A DNA stretch of 55,207 nucleotides from QAMH01 sp964435565. GTDB taxonomy: Bacteria; Actinomycetota; Coriobacteriia; Coriobacteriales; QAMH01. The stretch's first letter is position 1. Each line of letters starts with the position of its first letter. The position numbers and the translations under genes were made by a program. Below the pieces are notes generated by a model. That model worked only from the letters and a program-made list of their open reading frames with translations. It was not told the DNA's origin and ran no database searches. Positions 32,878 to 42,704 of the stretch are shown here, in pieces. The DNA is taken from contig CAYSZR010000005.1 in NCBI GenBank assembly GCA_964435565.1, positions 1 through 55,207 on the forward strand, written 5' to 3'.

Positions 32878-33921
32878 ATGGACCAGAATCTGCCTGACGG
32901 CCAATCGGCCCAATCGCACGATGCCAATGAAAAAAAAGAAAGCACGGTTGCCGTTATAGCGGCCGTGCTGGCAAATATACTCGTCGGCGTCGTGAAGTTC
33001 GTCGCTGCTGGTATATCAGGTTCTTCGGCCATGATAGCCGAAGGCATTCATTCTATTGTAGATTCCGGAAACGGGCTGCTTATACTCTTGGGTATCAAGA
33101 AGTCGTCTAAGGATGCCGACCTTGAGCATCCCTTTGGCTATGGACACGAACTGTATTTCTGGACGCTTGTCGTGGCTATCATGATCTTTGCGCTGGGCGG
33201 TGGATTTTCGATATACGAGGGCATTCATAACATTATGGCCATAACCCCTCAGACCGTATTGGGCGACCCTACGATGAACTATATCGTTCTTGGCTGCGCC
33301 GCTGTTATTGAGGGCGTTTCGCTTTCAATTGCTCTCAAGAACTTCAATTCGGCGCGAGGCTCGGTCAGGCCGCTGCGCTTCATACGCGAGGCAAAGGACC
33401 CGAGCCTTTTTACTGTCGTTCTTGAAGATTCTGCCGCCGAACTCGGTCTCATCTTCGCCTTCCTTGGCGTGTTTTTGAGCCATATGCTTGGAATGCCCGT
33501 ACTTGACCCGCTTGCTTCTGTTCTTGTTGGCTTGCTTCTTTGCTCTGTTGCCGTCGTGCTGCTTGTCGAGACCAAGGGTCTGTTGATAGGCGAGGGACTT
33601 AAAGCCGCCGAACTCAAGCGTGTGGAACGCATCGTTGAATCCAGTCCTGACGTCATCGAATGCGGGCGTATCCTCACGCTGTATATGGGGCCGAAGGATA
33701 TGTTGCTCACTGCAGATGTCACCTTTCGGGACGGTCTGACGCGCGATGGCATAGTCGCCGCTATAGACGCTATCGAAATGCAAATCGTGCGTGCATTTCC
33801 GCAGACGACCAAGATTTTTATAGAATCCGAAAGCTTTGGCTTCACATATGCACAATCGATCCGCGCATCCATGTATGATGCAAGCGCCCCGCTCTATATT
33901 GACGACGACCCAAGCGAATAA
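32878..33921 (+). CDS. Cation diffusion facilitator metal exporter
   Basis: A 347-residue membrane transporter of the CDF family, which exports divalent metals such as zinc, manganese or iron by exchange with protons. Six helices are visible over residues about 20-225. The metal-site stretch SAMIAEGIHSIVDSGNGLL (helix 2) and the family signature HPFGYGHELYFW are present. Helix 5 has EDSAAELGLIFAF. The C-terminal domain of about 110 residues is the usual cytosolic dimerisation fold. The ATG follows GAGGAG. It is divergent from cysE. Confidence 0.92.
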   Translation: MDQNLPDGQSAQSHDANEKKESTVAVIAAVLANILVGVVKFVAAGISGSSAMIAEGIHSIVDSGNGLLILLGIKKSSKDADLEHPFGYGHELYFWTLVVAIMIFALGGGFSIYEGIHNIMAITPQTVLGDPTMNYIVLGCAAVIEGVSLSIALKNFNSARGSVRPLRFIREAKDPSLFTVVLEDSAAELGLIFAFLGVFLSHMLGMPVLDPLASVLVGLLLCSVAVVLLVETKGLLIGEGLKAAELKRVERIVESSPDVIECGRILTLYMGPKDMLLTADVTFRDGLTRDGIVAAIDAIEMQIVRAFPQTTKIFIESESFGFTYAQSIRASMYDASAPLYIDDDPSE

Positions 33922-33939
33922 ATAGAAGGCCCATAGCTT

Positions 33940-33961
33940 GCGTGGCAGGCGCGCCGCACGC
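33940..33961 (+). terminator. Possible hairpin after the CDF gene
   Basis: GCGTG and CACGC pair around a GC-rich 12-base loop shortly after the CDF stop codon. There is no T-run, so termination activity is doubtful. Confidence 0.3.
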
Positions 33962-34005
33962 TAGTCATCCTTTGTACGAACGGCTAAGCGCCCATAACCG
34001 TGTGC

Positions 34006-34011
34006 TATAGT
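34006..34011 (+). promoter_or_regulatory. Candidate -10 box TATAGT
   Basis: TATAGT lies 33 bases before the TTG start of the SNF2 gene. No matching -35 hexamer is evident. Confidence 0.3.
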
Positions 34012-34043
34012 AGGACGGTTCGAATACTGGGCGGAGGGCCGTT

Positions 34044-37000
34044 TTGCTCCAAGAACGAGACATCATCAGACACTGCGAATCACGCGTGCTTCGACGAGCA
34101 CGAAACATTGCCCAGACGAGCGATGCAATTTTCGACAGGCAGTGCAAATACAAAACCGGGGATTCGATCAATACCCGGGTACGCGCAAAGGTCCAGAGTT
34201 CTGCTGACTGGCGCATTAATTACGATGTTGAGTTGACTCTTGAAGAAGAGGGCGGCAAGGTGCTCGATTATGCCTGCACCTGCGCAGCCTCACTTTCTAA
34301 TTCCGGAATGTGCAAGCATGTCACGGCAGTTGCTCTCACGTTTCTTGATGTCCCCGCGAGCTTTTCGGGCCATGATTCGATTCGCAAGGCGCATTCTTCC
34401 GCTGGCATAGAAAAGCTCCTGTCCGCAACGGGCGGTTCTGCTGCACATGACGACCTGGTCGATGCTGCTCATAGCCTCATCGATCTTGAGCCCTGCCTTG
34501 TGTCCACGCAAGAGGGATGGAGCGTTCGATTCAGTGTTGTCGGCATCGAGGGCAAATACGTCGTTAAGGACATAGCTGCTTTTCTGACGCATTGCAAACG
34601 CGAAGAGGCCTTCTCATATGGTGAGCGCCTTTCGTTTTTACATAGACGTGCATCGTTTACCGATCGTGGCCAGAAGCTCATTTCCTATATTGAGCGGGCT
34701 ATAGATATTCGCGAACAGATATCTTCCGACGCGCTCAATTCGTACCGTGCGAACGCAGGCGCATCGCGTAACGCTCTTCGCTTGTCTGTCCCCGAGGTCG
34801 TCGAGCTTCTTCAATTGAGCAGCGGCGAGTCGCTTTCGGTCGATGATTGCACGAAATTCAATCATAAGTCGACGCGTACCCGTATCGTCGATGGCAATCC
34901 GCCTTTGCGCGTCATATTTGAGAAATTAGGATCTGATGGCTATACCCTGTCCTGCGACGTACCGGCACAGATTATCGCCTATGCGGATTTCGCCTATGTA
35001 TGGGCTGATGGGCTATTCTATCGCTGCGGTCCTGAATACTCCGCCGTACTGCCATTTTTAGAAAACGTGTACTGCAATCATGCCGAACACTCCTTCTTAA
35101 GCGCAAGCGACGCTTCTGGATTCTGCAGAAACGTCATGCCTGTCATAGAACGGTCGATTGAAATCGATTTACCTGAGGAACTCGAGCTCTTGCGTCCCAG
35201 GAACTGTGAAATCGAAATATATCTTGACCGCGAAGGCCGGACTTGTGTATGCGTTGCATACGCTGTCTACGACAGCGAGCGCGTTCCCCTTGTTGATCTT
35301 GCCGATATATCGCCCGAACTCGAATATGGATTACGCGACGAGGAACGCGAGGCTCATGCTCGTGCGGTTCTTGGCCGATATTTTCCCCTTGCCGATGGCC
35401 TTTCTTCGAGTGATGAAGATCATGGTCTGCGCGTGTCAGACGATGCCGATATCGCACGCATCCTTGCAGGGGGTATTTCTGATTTCAAGGAACTTGGCGT
35501 TCTGTATACGACGCCCGCGTTTGACTCGTTCATTTCGTCACGCCGTCCCAAGGTCACCTTTGGGCTTTCTTTGCACGCAGACCTTGTCAACCTGACTGCG
35601 TCTGTCGATGACCTGCCTAAAAAGGAACTTGCCGAACTCTTGGATTCATATCATAAGCTCAGGCGATACCATCGTCTGAGCGATGGAAGTTTCATCGACC
35701 TTTCGCAAAGCAATCTTGCCTTGGCAGATGAGTATGCATCTGAGTTGGGCATACAGGCAGCCCAGCTGCTTTCCAAGACGACGGAGTTACCGCTTTACCG
35801 TGCTTTCCAGCTTGATGGGCTTATACAGGATGCTCAGCGTGATCATGCGTTTTGCTCGTATGTCAAATCGATTGACGAGCCGGTTTCTGTCAATGCGTCC
35901 ATTCCCAAGGGATTCTCTGGCGATCTTCGCCCGTATCAGCTTGAGGGTTTGAGGTGGCTTAATACAGTGTCTGCTATGGGCCTTGGTGGCATCCTTGCAG
36001 ATGAAATGGGGCTTGGGAAGACGATTCAGCTCATCGCCTATGTTCTCGACCATCTCGATGAGATGCGCGCATACGGGCCAATGCTCATCGTCTGCCCCGC
36101 CTCCGTTGTCTATAACTGGACGGCAGAATTCGAACGTTTTGCCCCCGACGTGCGCGTCAACGCTGTCGCGGGATCGAAAGACGAGCGCATGGGACTGCTC
36201 TCCGCGTCGATTCCCGATAAGACCGATGACGTGCCCGCTTTCGATGTCCTTGTTACTTCATATGATCTTCTACGACGTGATATCGAAGCATACGAGCAGC
36301 TCAATCTATATGCCGTGACACTCGATGAAGCACAGTACATCAAGAATCACGCGACTGTTTCAGCTCGTTCGGTAAAAAGCCTCGATGCTTTACATAGATT
36401 CGCTTTGACCGGCACGCCTATAGAGAACCGTCTTTCTGAGCTCTGGAGCATCTTCGATTTTCTTATGCCCGGGCTCCTGAGCTCGTATGATTATTTTCGC
36501 ACGCGTTACGAGCAGCCTATTCTTGACGGCGACGAACGGGCTGTCGAACGGCTGCAGGCCCTCGTGGGTCATTTCATCTTGCGCCGTATGAAGCAAGATG
36601 TCCTGACCGATTTGCCTGACAAGGACGAATCGGTTGTCTATGCGCATCTTGGCGAAGAGCAGATGCGTCTATATCTTGCCCTTGAACAGCGTTTGCGTGA
36701 ATCGATTAATGCACGAAGCCGGCAGGCCTTTTCTGCAAATAAGATTTCCGTCCTTGCAGAGATCACGCGCCTTCGCGAACTCTGCTGCGATCCGAGCTTG
36801 CTCTACGAGGGATATCGGGGCGGGGCCGCAAAACTCGATACGATCATCGAACTCGTTGAAAGCGCCAATGATTCGGGCGAGAAAACGCTCGTGTTCTCAC
36901 AATTCGTACGGTTCCTCGATATCGTCGCCGCGCGCCTCGATGAGCTGGATATTCCGTATTACACCATTACGGGGTCGACTCCCAAACGACGCCGTGTCGA

Positions 37001-37337
37001 GTTGGTCAATGCCTTCAATGGCGATGAGACGCCGGTGTTCCTTGTTTCGTTGAAAGCTGGAGGGACGGGGCTCAATCTGATTGGCGCATCTGTTGTCATC
37101 CATGCGGATCCCTGGTGGAATCTCGCTGCTGAAAATCAAGCTACGGACCGAGCGCATCGCATCGGTCAGAAAAAATCCGTGTCGGTATACAAGGTTATAG
37201 CCAAGGATACTATCGAGCAGCGTGTCGTCGCACTTCAACAGGCCAAGAGCAGGCTTGCGGATAAATTCGTGCGCGGCGACGGTGCACCGCTCGCATCCTT
37301 GAGCAGGGACGAGCTCCTCGAGCTTTTGCAGGGATAA
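34044..37337 (+). CDS. SWIM zinc-finger SNF2-family ATPase (HepA/RapA-like)
   Basis: A 1097-residue double-stranded DNA translocase. The N-terminus has a SWIM finger (CTCAASL to GMCKHVTA). A long middle region is typical of bacterial SNF2 proteins with an SNF2_N-associated domain. The motor starts near residue 630: Walker A DEMGLGKT, Walker B DEAQYIK, LTGTPIENRLSELWS, then the helicase C-terminal motifs VSLKAGGTGLNL and DRAHRIGQ. The start is TTG at 34044, supported by GGAGG seven bases upstream. Such proteins act in transcription recycling or DNA repair; the specific role here is unknown. tcdA follows after two bases. Confidence 0.92.
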   Translation: MLQERDIIRHCESRVLRRARNIAQTSDAIFDRQCKYKTGDSINTRVRAKVQSSADWRINYDVELTLEEEGGKVLDYACTCAASLSNSGMCKHVTAVALTFLDVPASFSGHDSIRKAHSSAGIEKLLSATGGSAAHDDLVDAAHSLIDLEPCLVSTQEGWSVRFSVVGIEGKYVVKDIAAFLTHCKREEAFSYGERLSFLHRRASFTDRGQKLISYIERAIDIREQISSDALNSYRANAGASRNALRLSVPEVVELLQLSSGESLSVDDCTKFNHKSTRTRIVDGNPPLRVIFEKLGSDGYTLSCDVPAQIIAYADFAYVWADGLFYRCGPEYSAVLPFLENVYCNHAEHSFLSASDASGFCRNVMPVIERSIEIDLPEELELLRPRNCEIEIYLDREGRTCVCVAYAVYDSERVPLVDLADISPELEYGLRDEEREAHARAVLGRYFPLADGLSSSDEDHGLRVSDDADIARILAGGISDFKELGVLYTTPAFDSFISSRRPKVTFGLSLHADLVNLTASVDDLPKKELAELLDSYHKLRRYHRLSDGSFIDLSQSNLALADEYASELGIQAAQLLSKTTELPLYRAFQLDGLIQDAQRDHAFCSYVKSIDEPVSVNASIPKGFSGDLRPYQLEGLRWLNTVSAMGLGGILADEMGLGKTIQLIAYVLDHLDEMRAYGPMLIVCPASVVYNWTAEFERFAPDVRVNAVAGSKDERMGLLSASIPDKTDDVPAFDVLVTSYDLLRRDIEAYEQLNLYAVTLDEAQYIKNHATVSARSVKSLDALHRFALTGTPIENRLSELWSIFDFLMPGLLSSYDYFRTRYEQPILDGDERAVERLQALVGHFILRRMKQDVLTDLPDKDESVVYAHLGEEQMRLYLALEQRLRESINARSRQAFSANKISVLAEITRLRELCCDPSLLYEGYRGGAAKLDTIIELVESANDSGEKTLVFSQFVRFLDIVAARLDELDIPYYTITGSTPKRRRVELVNAFNGDETPVFLVSLKAGGTGLNLIGASVVIHADPWWNLAAENQATDRAHRIGQKKSVSVYKVIAKDTIEQRVVALQQAKSRLADKFVRGDGAPLASLSRDELLELLQG

Positions 37338-37339
37338 AC

Positions 37340-38065
37340 GTGGGCGATACGCGTACAGATAGAATCGAGCGGCTCGTGGGGTCGCGCGGCATCCAGACGC
37401 TTGCAGATGCCTGTGTCATGGTCATAGGCATTGGCGGTGTTGGATCGAATTGTACGGTTGCTCTTGCTCGTGCGCAGGTGGGCACGCTTGTCATCGTCGA
37501 TTCTGATGTTGTCCAGAAAAGCAATATCAATAGGCAGGCCATTGCCTTCGAGAGCACCATTGGGCGCCCTAAGGTCGATGTCATGCGCGATCTGATCTTG
37601 GATATAAACCCCCTTGCAACGGTTCATGCGCTTCAAGAGCGGGTGCTGCCCGCTGATGTTGGTGAGCTTATGGAACGTTTCAAGGTAGATTTTTGCATTG
37701 ATGCGCAAGACACCGTCGTCACAAAACTCGCGCTTGCCGCATATTGTGACGATCATGACATTTCGCTTTTGAGTTCTATGGGGGCTGCTAATAAGTTTGA
37801 TCCGACGCAGCTCGAGTTTGCCGATATTTCCGAAACGAGGGTCTGTCCTTTGTGCCGCAGCGTCAGGAAACTCGCGCGTACGGCTGGTATCGAGCATATG
37901 CGTGTTTTGTATACCCCTGAACAGCCTGCTGATGTTGAAGCGCAGCAAGGTTCCACGCGTGGTGATAGGAGCGATTTGGGCACGATGTCGTATATGCCCG
38001 CAATCATGGGACAGATGCTTGCCGCACGGGCGCTTTGCGATTTGCTCGGAATCGAGTGGACATGA
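37340..38065 (+). CDS. tcdA: tRNA threonylcarbamoyladenosine dehydratase (TcdA, ThiF/E1 family)
   Basis: A 241-residue E1-like enzyme that uses ATP to cyclise t6A37 of tRNA to ct6A. The nucleotide-binding motif VMVIGIGGVGSNC is at about 25-37, the DSDVVQKSNINRQ segment gives the E1 signature, and CPLCRSVRK holds a Cys pair. It begins with GTG two bases after the SNF2 stop codon and overlaps the following methyltransferase by four bases (ATGA), so the three genes form one transcript. Some general ThiF proteins look similar, but the overall length fits TcdA. Confidence 0.88.
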   Translation: MGDTRTDRIERLVGSRGIQTLADACVMVIGIGGVGSNCTVALARAQVGTLVIVDSDVVQKSNINRQAIAFESTIGRPKVDVMRDLILDINPLATVHALQERVLPADVGELMERFKVDFCIDAQDTVVTKLALAAYCDDHDISLLSSMGAANKFDPTQLEFADISETRVCPLCRSVRKLARTAGIEHMRVLYTPEQPADVEAQQGSTRGDRSDLGTMSYMPAIMGQMLAARALCDLLGIEWT

Positions 38066-38852
38066 TAATCCGCATCGAAGATACCGCAGACCATCGGCTT
38101 GATTGCTTCTCGAAGCTCACGGATTCCCAGCTCATGCATTATCCAGAAGGAACGTCTGGCATGTTTATCGCAGAGTCGAGACTCGTCATCGACCNNNNNN
38201 NNNNGTCTCTCTTTTCGTCGAGGATCGTTGGTTCGAGCAGTCCGTTGACTTGATAGAACGATTTGAGGCATATGATCGCACGATTCCCATTCTGCGCGTG
38301 ACACGCGATCAGATGCAGCAGGTGACGGGATATCAGATTACGCGTGGAGCGCTTGCGGCATTTATGCGGCCCCAACTTCCGCAACTTGAAGATCTCGTGC
38401 AAGACGCCCATCGCCTTGCGGTGCTTGAGGGAATCACCAATTTTACCAACATCGGCGCACTGTTCAGGTCTGCTGCCGCCTTGGGAATCGATGCCGTGCT
38501 CATTACCCCAGGCTGTCATGACCCGTTGTATAAGCGTGCCGCTCGTGTGTCTATGGGCACTGTATTCCAGGTCCCATGGGGGAGGATAGATTCCGTTCGC
38601 GAACTGAAGCCATACGGTTTCAAGGTCGTGGCGCTTGCTTTGGAACAAGATGCTGTCTCCCTTGAAAACCCACTGCTCAAACAAGAGGATCAGCTTGCCC
38701 TCGTCTTTGGAAGCGAAGGCACGGGGCTCAGTCCGGAAACCATCGCCGCCTGTGATTGCTCCGTTATCATTCCGATGGAACATGATGTCGATTCACTGAA
38801 CGTTGCAGCTGCGAGTGCCGTTGCTTTCTGGGAGCTTCGATACGCGAAATAA
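38062..38852 (+). CDS. SpoU/TrmH-family RNA 2'-O-methyltransferase, interrupted by assembly gap
   Basis: This gene methylates rRNA or tRNA ribose using SAM. The N-terminus MIIRIEDTADHRLDCF to GMFIAESRLVID is read before the gap; the second part resumes at VSLFVEDRWFEQ. The SpoU catalytic part has ITNFTNIGALFRSAAALG (motif 1), LVFGSEGTGLS (motif 2) and IPMEHDVDSLNVAAA (motif 3), which forms the trefoil knot. The two parts are in different phases only because the 10-N gap is a placeholder; about 8-10 residues should be missing. The ATG overlaps the tcdA stop. Confidence 0.88.
38195..38204. other. Assembly gap (10 N)
   Basis: A run of ten N inside the SpoU methyltransferase gene. The flanking coding sequence continues the same protein on both sides, so the true gap is short. 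Confidence 0.98.
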
Positions 38853-38875
38853 GTTTGTATGTGGCTGCAATCGGG

Positions 38876-40075
38876 CTATTTCGGCATCCGGATGATGGTA
38901 TACGGAGCAAGTGATTCGTTGCATGAGAATAGATAATCTTCCATCGCCCGATTGGAAATCTGAACGGGGACGGGTCCATTTTTGGAAAGATGGCAAAGGG
39001 CGGAAATCTTTATTTGATGCGGCGGGGTTTGCGGCGCGAGTGCTTCGAGCGGTGTTGAGCAGGTGAATGCATTGCGGCATCGTACGCGTATCGTATAGGT
39101 GCCATCGTCTGCGGGAATAGATTCCAAAACTTCTGCTGCCCATTCGGTTTTCTGCGATCGCTCGTCGCTTTGAGTTGCCTGATGGGCCGACCCATAGAAA
39201 AAGCCCGTCGAATAGGGACGATGCGACACTAGGTCGAGTTCGTTTTCATAGACCGCAGGGTCTTCGCCATCAAGAACATGGCGATAGGCGTTCACAACAG
39301 TTGCGACATAGAATGCTTTCTTGTTACGCCCCTCGATCTTTATGGAATCAATGCCTGCGGCTTCGAGATCGTGAAGATGCGAGAGCATATTTAAATCCTG
39401 GGCGTTCAATATGTAGCTACCGTTTTCATCTTGTTCGATGGGGTAGTGTTCGCCCGGTCTCTTTTCTTCTTCGAGCGTGTACTGCCAGCGGCAAGATTGC
39501 GTGCAATGCCCCGTCAGAGCGCTTCTGTCTGTTAGATAGTCACTGATCAAGCATCTTCCCGAATAGGCCATGCACATCGCTCCGTGCACAAAGGCCTCGA
39601 GTTCAAGATCGTCGGGAATCTGGGCGCGTAAACCTACAATCTGCTCTATGGACATCTCTCGGGCACAGACGATGCGTCGGGCACCCATGTCACGCCATAC
39701 TAACGCAGTCTGGGCATTTGATACGCTTGCCTGCGTGCTTACATGCAAGGCGACCTGCGGAGCAAGATCACGAGCGAGTCGTGCAGCTCCTAAGTCACCG
39801 ATGATGAACGCGTCGACACCGCTGTCGCGAAGCGCGGTGATGTAAGGGGGAAGGGCATGAATGTCATCTTCATGCATGACGATGTTGAGTGTGACGAATA
39901 CACGCACGCCATGTTTGTGGGCAAAGGCGACAGCTGCGGGAATATCGTCGAGGGTAAAGTTCGTTGCGCGCTGTCGCATGCCAAAACGTTCGCAGGCAAG
40001 GTATACCGCATCGGCACCAAAACGCACGGCGTATTCGAGTTGTTCGCTGCCTCCGGCAGGGGCGAGCAGTTCCAT
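38876..40075 (-). CDS. Peptidase U32-family protein (TrhP/RlhA-like RNA hydroxylation)
   Basis: A 399-residue protein with a TIM-barrel N-terminus (ELLAPAGGSEQLEYAVRFGADAVY is a family hallmark in shortened form here: LLAPAGG to GADAVYLA). The U32 signature EAFVHGAMCMAYSGRC is at about 165-180, followed by CTQSCRW, which with the earlier Cys gives the four-Cys iron-sulfur cluster site. Members such as TrhP and RlhA hydroxylate tRNA or rRNA using prephenate rather than cleaving peptides. Which target applies here is not clear. The membrane-protein gene upstream is 18 bases away and probably co-transcribed. Confidence 0.88.
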   Translation of the reverse strand: MELLAPAGGSEQLEYAVRFGADAVYLACERFGMRQRATNFTLDDIPAAVAFAHKHGVRVFVTLNIVMHEDDIHALPPYITALRDSGVDAFIIGDLGAARLARDLAPQVALHVSTQASVSNAQTALVWRDMGARRIVCAREMSIEQIVGLRAQIPDDLELEAFVHGAMCMAYSGRCLISDYLTDRSALTGHCTQSCRWQYTLEEEKRPGEHYPIEQDENGSYILNAQDLNMLSHLHDLEAAGIDSIKIEGRNKKAFYVATVVNAYRHVLDGEDPAVYENELDLVSHRPYSTGFFYGSAHQATQSDERSQKTEWAAEVLESIPADDGTYTIRVRCRNAFTCSTPLEALAPQTPPHQIKISALCHLSKNGPVPVQISNRAMEDYLFSCNESLAPYTIIRMPK

Positions 40076-40093
40076 ATCCTCTTTGCCGCCTGT

Positions 40094-40384
40094 CTAGCTA
40101 GCTGATCGTGCGAAAGGGGAGGTTATGCGACGGATCGCGGTAACCACGAGCGCAATGCCGCCGGCGATTGTAAGCAGGCCGGGACCGGGAAGTATCAACA
40201 GGGGAATTCCGATTAAAACAAGTATGGCTCCCATGACGATTTGCAACGCAGACGCGAGCAGTGAAGGATGTTTGGAAGAACTGTCATGCTCGTGACTGTG
40301 ATTTGCCTGACTTTGGGATGGTTCGTCTTCGATAATATAGGCATCATAATAATTATCGGTAGGCGTGCTGTTCGTCTTCGTCAT
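40094..40384 (-). CDS. Small PGPGW-type transmembrane protein
   Basis: A 96-residue protein with a hydrophilic, His/Ser-rich N-terminus of about 42 residues and one long hydrophobic region that probably forms a hairpin. The motif LLILPGPGLLTIAGGIAL matches the PGPGW family of small bacterial membrane proteins of unknown function. The ATG at 40384 has only a weak ribosome site. It may share a transcript with the U32 gene. Confidence 0.75.
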   Translation of the reverse strand: MTKTNSTPTDNYYDAYIIEDEPSQSQANHSHEHDSSSKHPSLLASALQIVMGAILVLIGIPLLILPGPGLLTIAGGIALVVTAIRRITSPFARSAS

Positions 40385-40618
40385 CTTCGAATTCTTTCAT
40401 CAGTCGATACGGTCAACGTTTAGATAAGTTTATATGCCTTGTTCCTTAAAAGCTGCTTAAACGCCAAATCGCCACAACCTCGTTACCTATCAACGTTTTT
40501 TGATGGATATGGATTATATATTGGCATATTTGACCTGTGGCGTTACAGGGAGAAGTAGAGTAAATTGGTAGCAATGTTTGAGCTTACGAGCTTTTCGACT
40601 AGAAAGTTGGTGGTTCTC

Positions 40619-42685
40619 ATGGCAGCTCCCGCGACCGAGCATGTCCGAAACATCGTCCTTGTGGGTCAGGACGGATCGGGCAAAACCTCTTTGGCTGAGG
40701 CAATGCTCTACGTATCCGGAAAGACCCCCCGCATGGGCACGACGCACGACGGAAAGTCCTATCTCGACTTCGATTCTGAAGAGATCAAACGTAAGTTCAC
40801 TATCAGCACGTCTCTTGCTCCCATTCCCTACAAAGATTATAAGATTAACGTCTTAGATACCTCTGGTCACCCTGATTTCATTTCGGATACTATTTCGACT
40901 ATGACCGCAGCTGAAATGGCGATTTTCGTCGTCGACGCAGTCGACGGCCCCCAGGTTATGACAACTCGACTGTGGCGTGAGGCCAACGAAATGCGCCTTT
41001 CGCGCACGGTTTTTATCAATCATATAGATAAAGAAGGCGCCAATTTCGATACCTCGATGGCCACATTGCACGCGCGTTTCGGCTCGCGTTTGGGGGCTGT
41101 CAATATTCCTATGGGCGTTGGTCCCGATTTCAAGGGCGTCATTGACGTTATCCGCATGAAGGCCCGTTATAACGACGAAGGCGGCAAGGAACGTATCGAG
41201 GATATTCCTGCCGATTACAAAGACGTTGCAGAGGTCGCTCGTGACAAGCTGTGCGATCTTGTGGCAGAGGCTGACGATGACCTCATGATGAAGTATCTCG
41301 ACGGCGAAGAGCAGCTTACGCAAGAAGAGCTTGAAGAACTGCTTGATAAAGCCATCGCCCAAGAGCTCGTCATTCCCGTCTTTGTCGGCTCTACGATCAT
41401 TCTTCAGGGCGTCGCTGGCCTAATCGAGGATATATGCTCATATTTCCCGCACCCGCAATCACACGGCCGCTACCAGCTTGCAAATGGCGATTCGATTCGC
41501 GTTGATGAGAGCAAACGCCCCGGTGCATATGTTTTCAAAACCCTGTCTGATCCGTTTGTAGGCCGTCTGAGCTTTCTCAAGGTCATTGCCGGAACGCTTA
41601 CGCCGGGTATGGAGCTAATCAATTCGCGAACGCAGAACAAAGAGCGTCTGGGGCATCTGTATGTGATGATGGGAAAGGAACCAACTGACGTCAAGAGTGC
41701 TAAGGCCGGCGACATTATCGTTGTACCCAAGCTCAACGAAACCAAGACCGGGGATACGCTCTCTGAAACGGGCGAAATCGCCGTCGATCATATCTTGCTT
41801 CCCGAACCACAGTATCCCGTCGCTATCGAGGCCGCGAATAAAAACGATGCAGATAAACTCGGCACCTTTATCGCACGTGCGGCCGAGGCCGACCAATCGA
41901 TTCGCTATGCGCGCAACGAGGAGACAAGGCAGTCACTGCTCTATGCTCCGGGTGAGACTGCCATCAGCCTTCTGCTTGCGCGCCTGAAAGAGCAGACGGG
42001 AGTCGAGGCGGTTTTGCTGCCGGTGCGCATTCCTTATCGTGAGACCATCACCAAGGTCGCTGAAGCTCAGGGTCGCCATAAAAAACAGACTGGTGGTGCT
42101 GGGCAGTTTGGCGATTGCTGGCTGCGCCTGGAGCCTAATCCCGGCAATGGATACGAGTTTGTAGATGAAGTCGTTGGCGGTAAGATTCCCCGCAACTACA
42201 TACCGGCTGTCGATAAGGGCGTGCAAGAGGCTATGGAGGAAGGGCATCTAGCCGGTTATCCCATGGTCGATATAAAGTGCGCTGTATATGACGGCAGCTA
42301 TCACTCGGTAGATTCCAACGATATGGCCTTCAAGACCGCCGCCCGAATCGGCTTCAGAGCCGCATGCGAGAAAGCCGCTCCGATCCTGCTCGAACCAATG
42401 GCCGACATGTCCATTGCCGTTGGAGAGGAGTTTGCCGGCGCCGTTATGGGCGATATCTCGCAGCGTCGCGGACGTATCGTCGGTACCGATTCAGATGACT
42501 CGGGCGATACCATCATATTGGTGCGTGTGCCTTATGCAGAAGTCGTGACGTACACGAAGGACCTGCGGGGCTTGACAAGCGGAACGGGTACGTACACGCT
42601 CACGCTCAATGGCTATGAGCAGGCGCCTTTCGATGTGACCGAGAAGCTTGAAGCTGCCTATAAGGAAGAACGCAGCGGGAAGTAA
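40619..42685 (+). CDS. Elongation factor G paralogue (EF-G2 type)
   Basis: A 688-residue translational GTPase of the EF-G family. The P-loop is GQDGSGKTS (16-24), but the other GTP-binding motifs are altered: DTSGHPDF for DTPGHVDF and NHIDKE for NKMD. Domains II to V follow in the normal order, with the domain IV segment QTGGAGQFGDCWLRLEP and the C-terminal DISQRRGRI. Paralogues like this in Actinobacteria and Thermus are non-canonical, some with weak GTPase activity. I place the start at ATG 40619 by homology (MAAPATEHVRNIVLVG); TTG 40565 and ATG 40574 would extend it. No str operon (rpsL, rpsG, tuf) is nearby, which supports paralogue status. Confidence 0.88.
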   Translation: MAAPATEHVRNIVLVGQDGSGKTSLAEAMLYVSGKTPRMGTTHDGKSYLDFDSEEIKRKFTISTSLAPIPYKDYKINVLDTSGHPDFISDTISTMTAAEMAIFVVDAVDGPQVMTTRLWREANEMRLSRTVFINHIDKEGANFDTSMATLHARFGSRLGAVNIPMGVGPDFKGVIDVIRMKARYNDEGGKERIEDIPADYKDVAEVARDKLCDLVAEADDDLMMKYLDGEEQLTQEELEELLDKAIAQELVIPVFVGSTIILQGVAGLIEDICSYFPHPQSHGRYQLANGDSIRVDESKRPGAYVFKTLSDPFVGRLSFLKVIAGTLTPGMELINSRTQNKERLGHLYVMMGKEPTDVKSAKAGDIIVVPKLNETKTGDTLSETGEIAVDHILLPEPQYPVAIEAANKNDADKLGTFIARAAEADQSIRYARNEETRQSLLYAPGETAISLLLARLKEQTGVEAVLLPVRIPYRETITKVAEAQGRHKKQTGGAGQFGDCWLRLEPNPGNGYEFVDEVVGGKIPRNYIPAVDKGVQEAMEEGHLAGYPMVDIKCAVYDGSYHSVDSNDMAFKTAARIGFRAACEKAAPILLEPMADMSIAVGEEFAGAVMGDISQRRGRIVGTDSDDSGDTIILVRVPYAEVVTYTKDLRGLTSGTGTYTLTLNGYEQAPFDVTEKLEAAYKEERSGK

Positions 42686-42704
42686 GCTGGAATCTGTCTT
42701 GACG

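Noticed and set aside
40385..40618. tRNA or riboswitch upstream of the EF-G paralogue
   Set aside because: Short complementary segments exist (GCCACA and TGTGGC) but no cloverleaf or known riboswitch core could be formed by eye.
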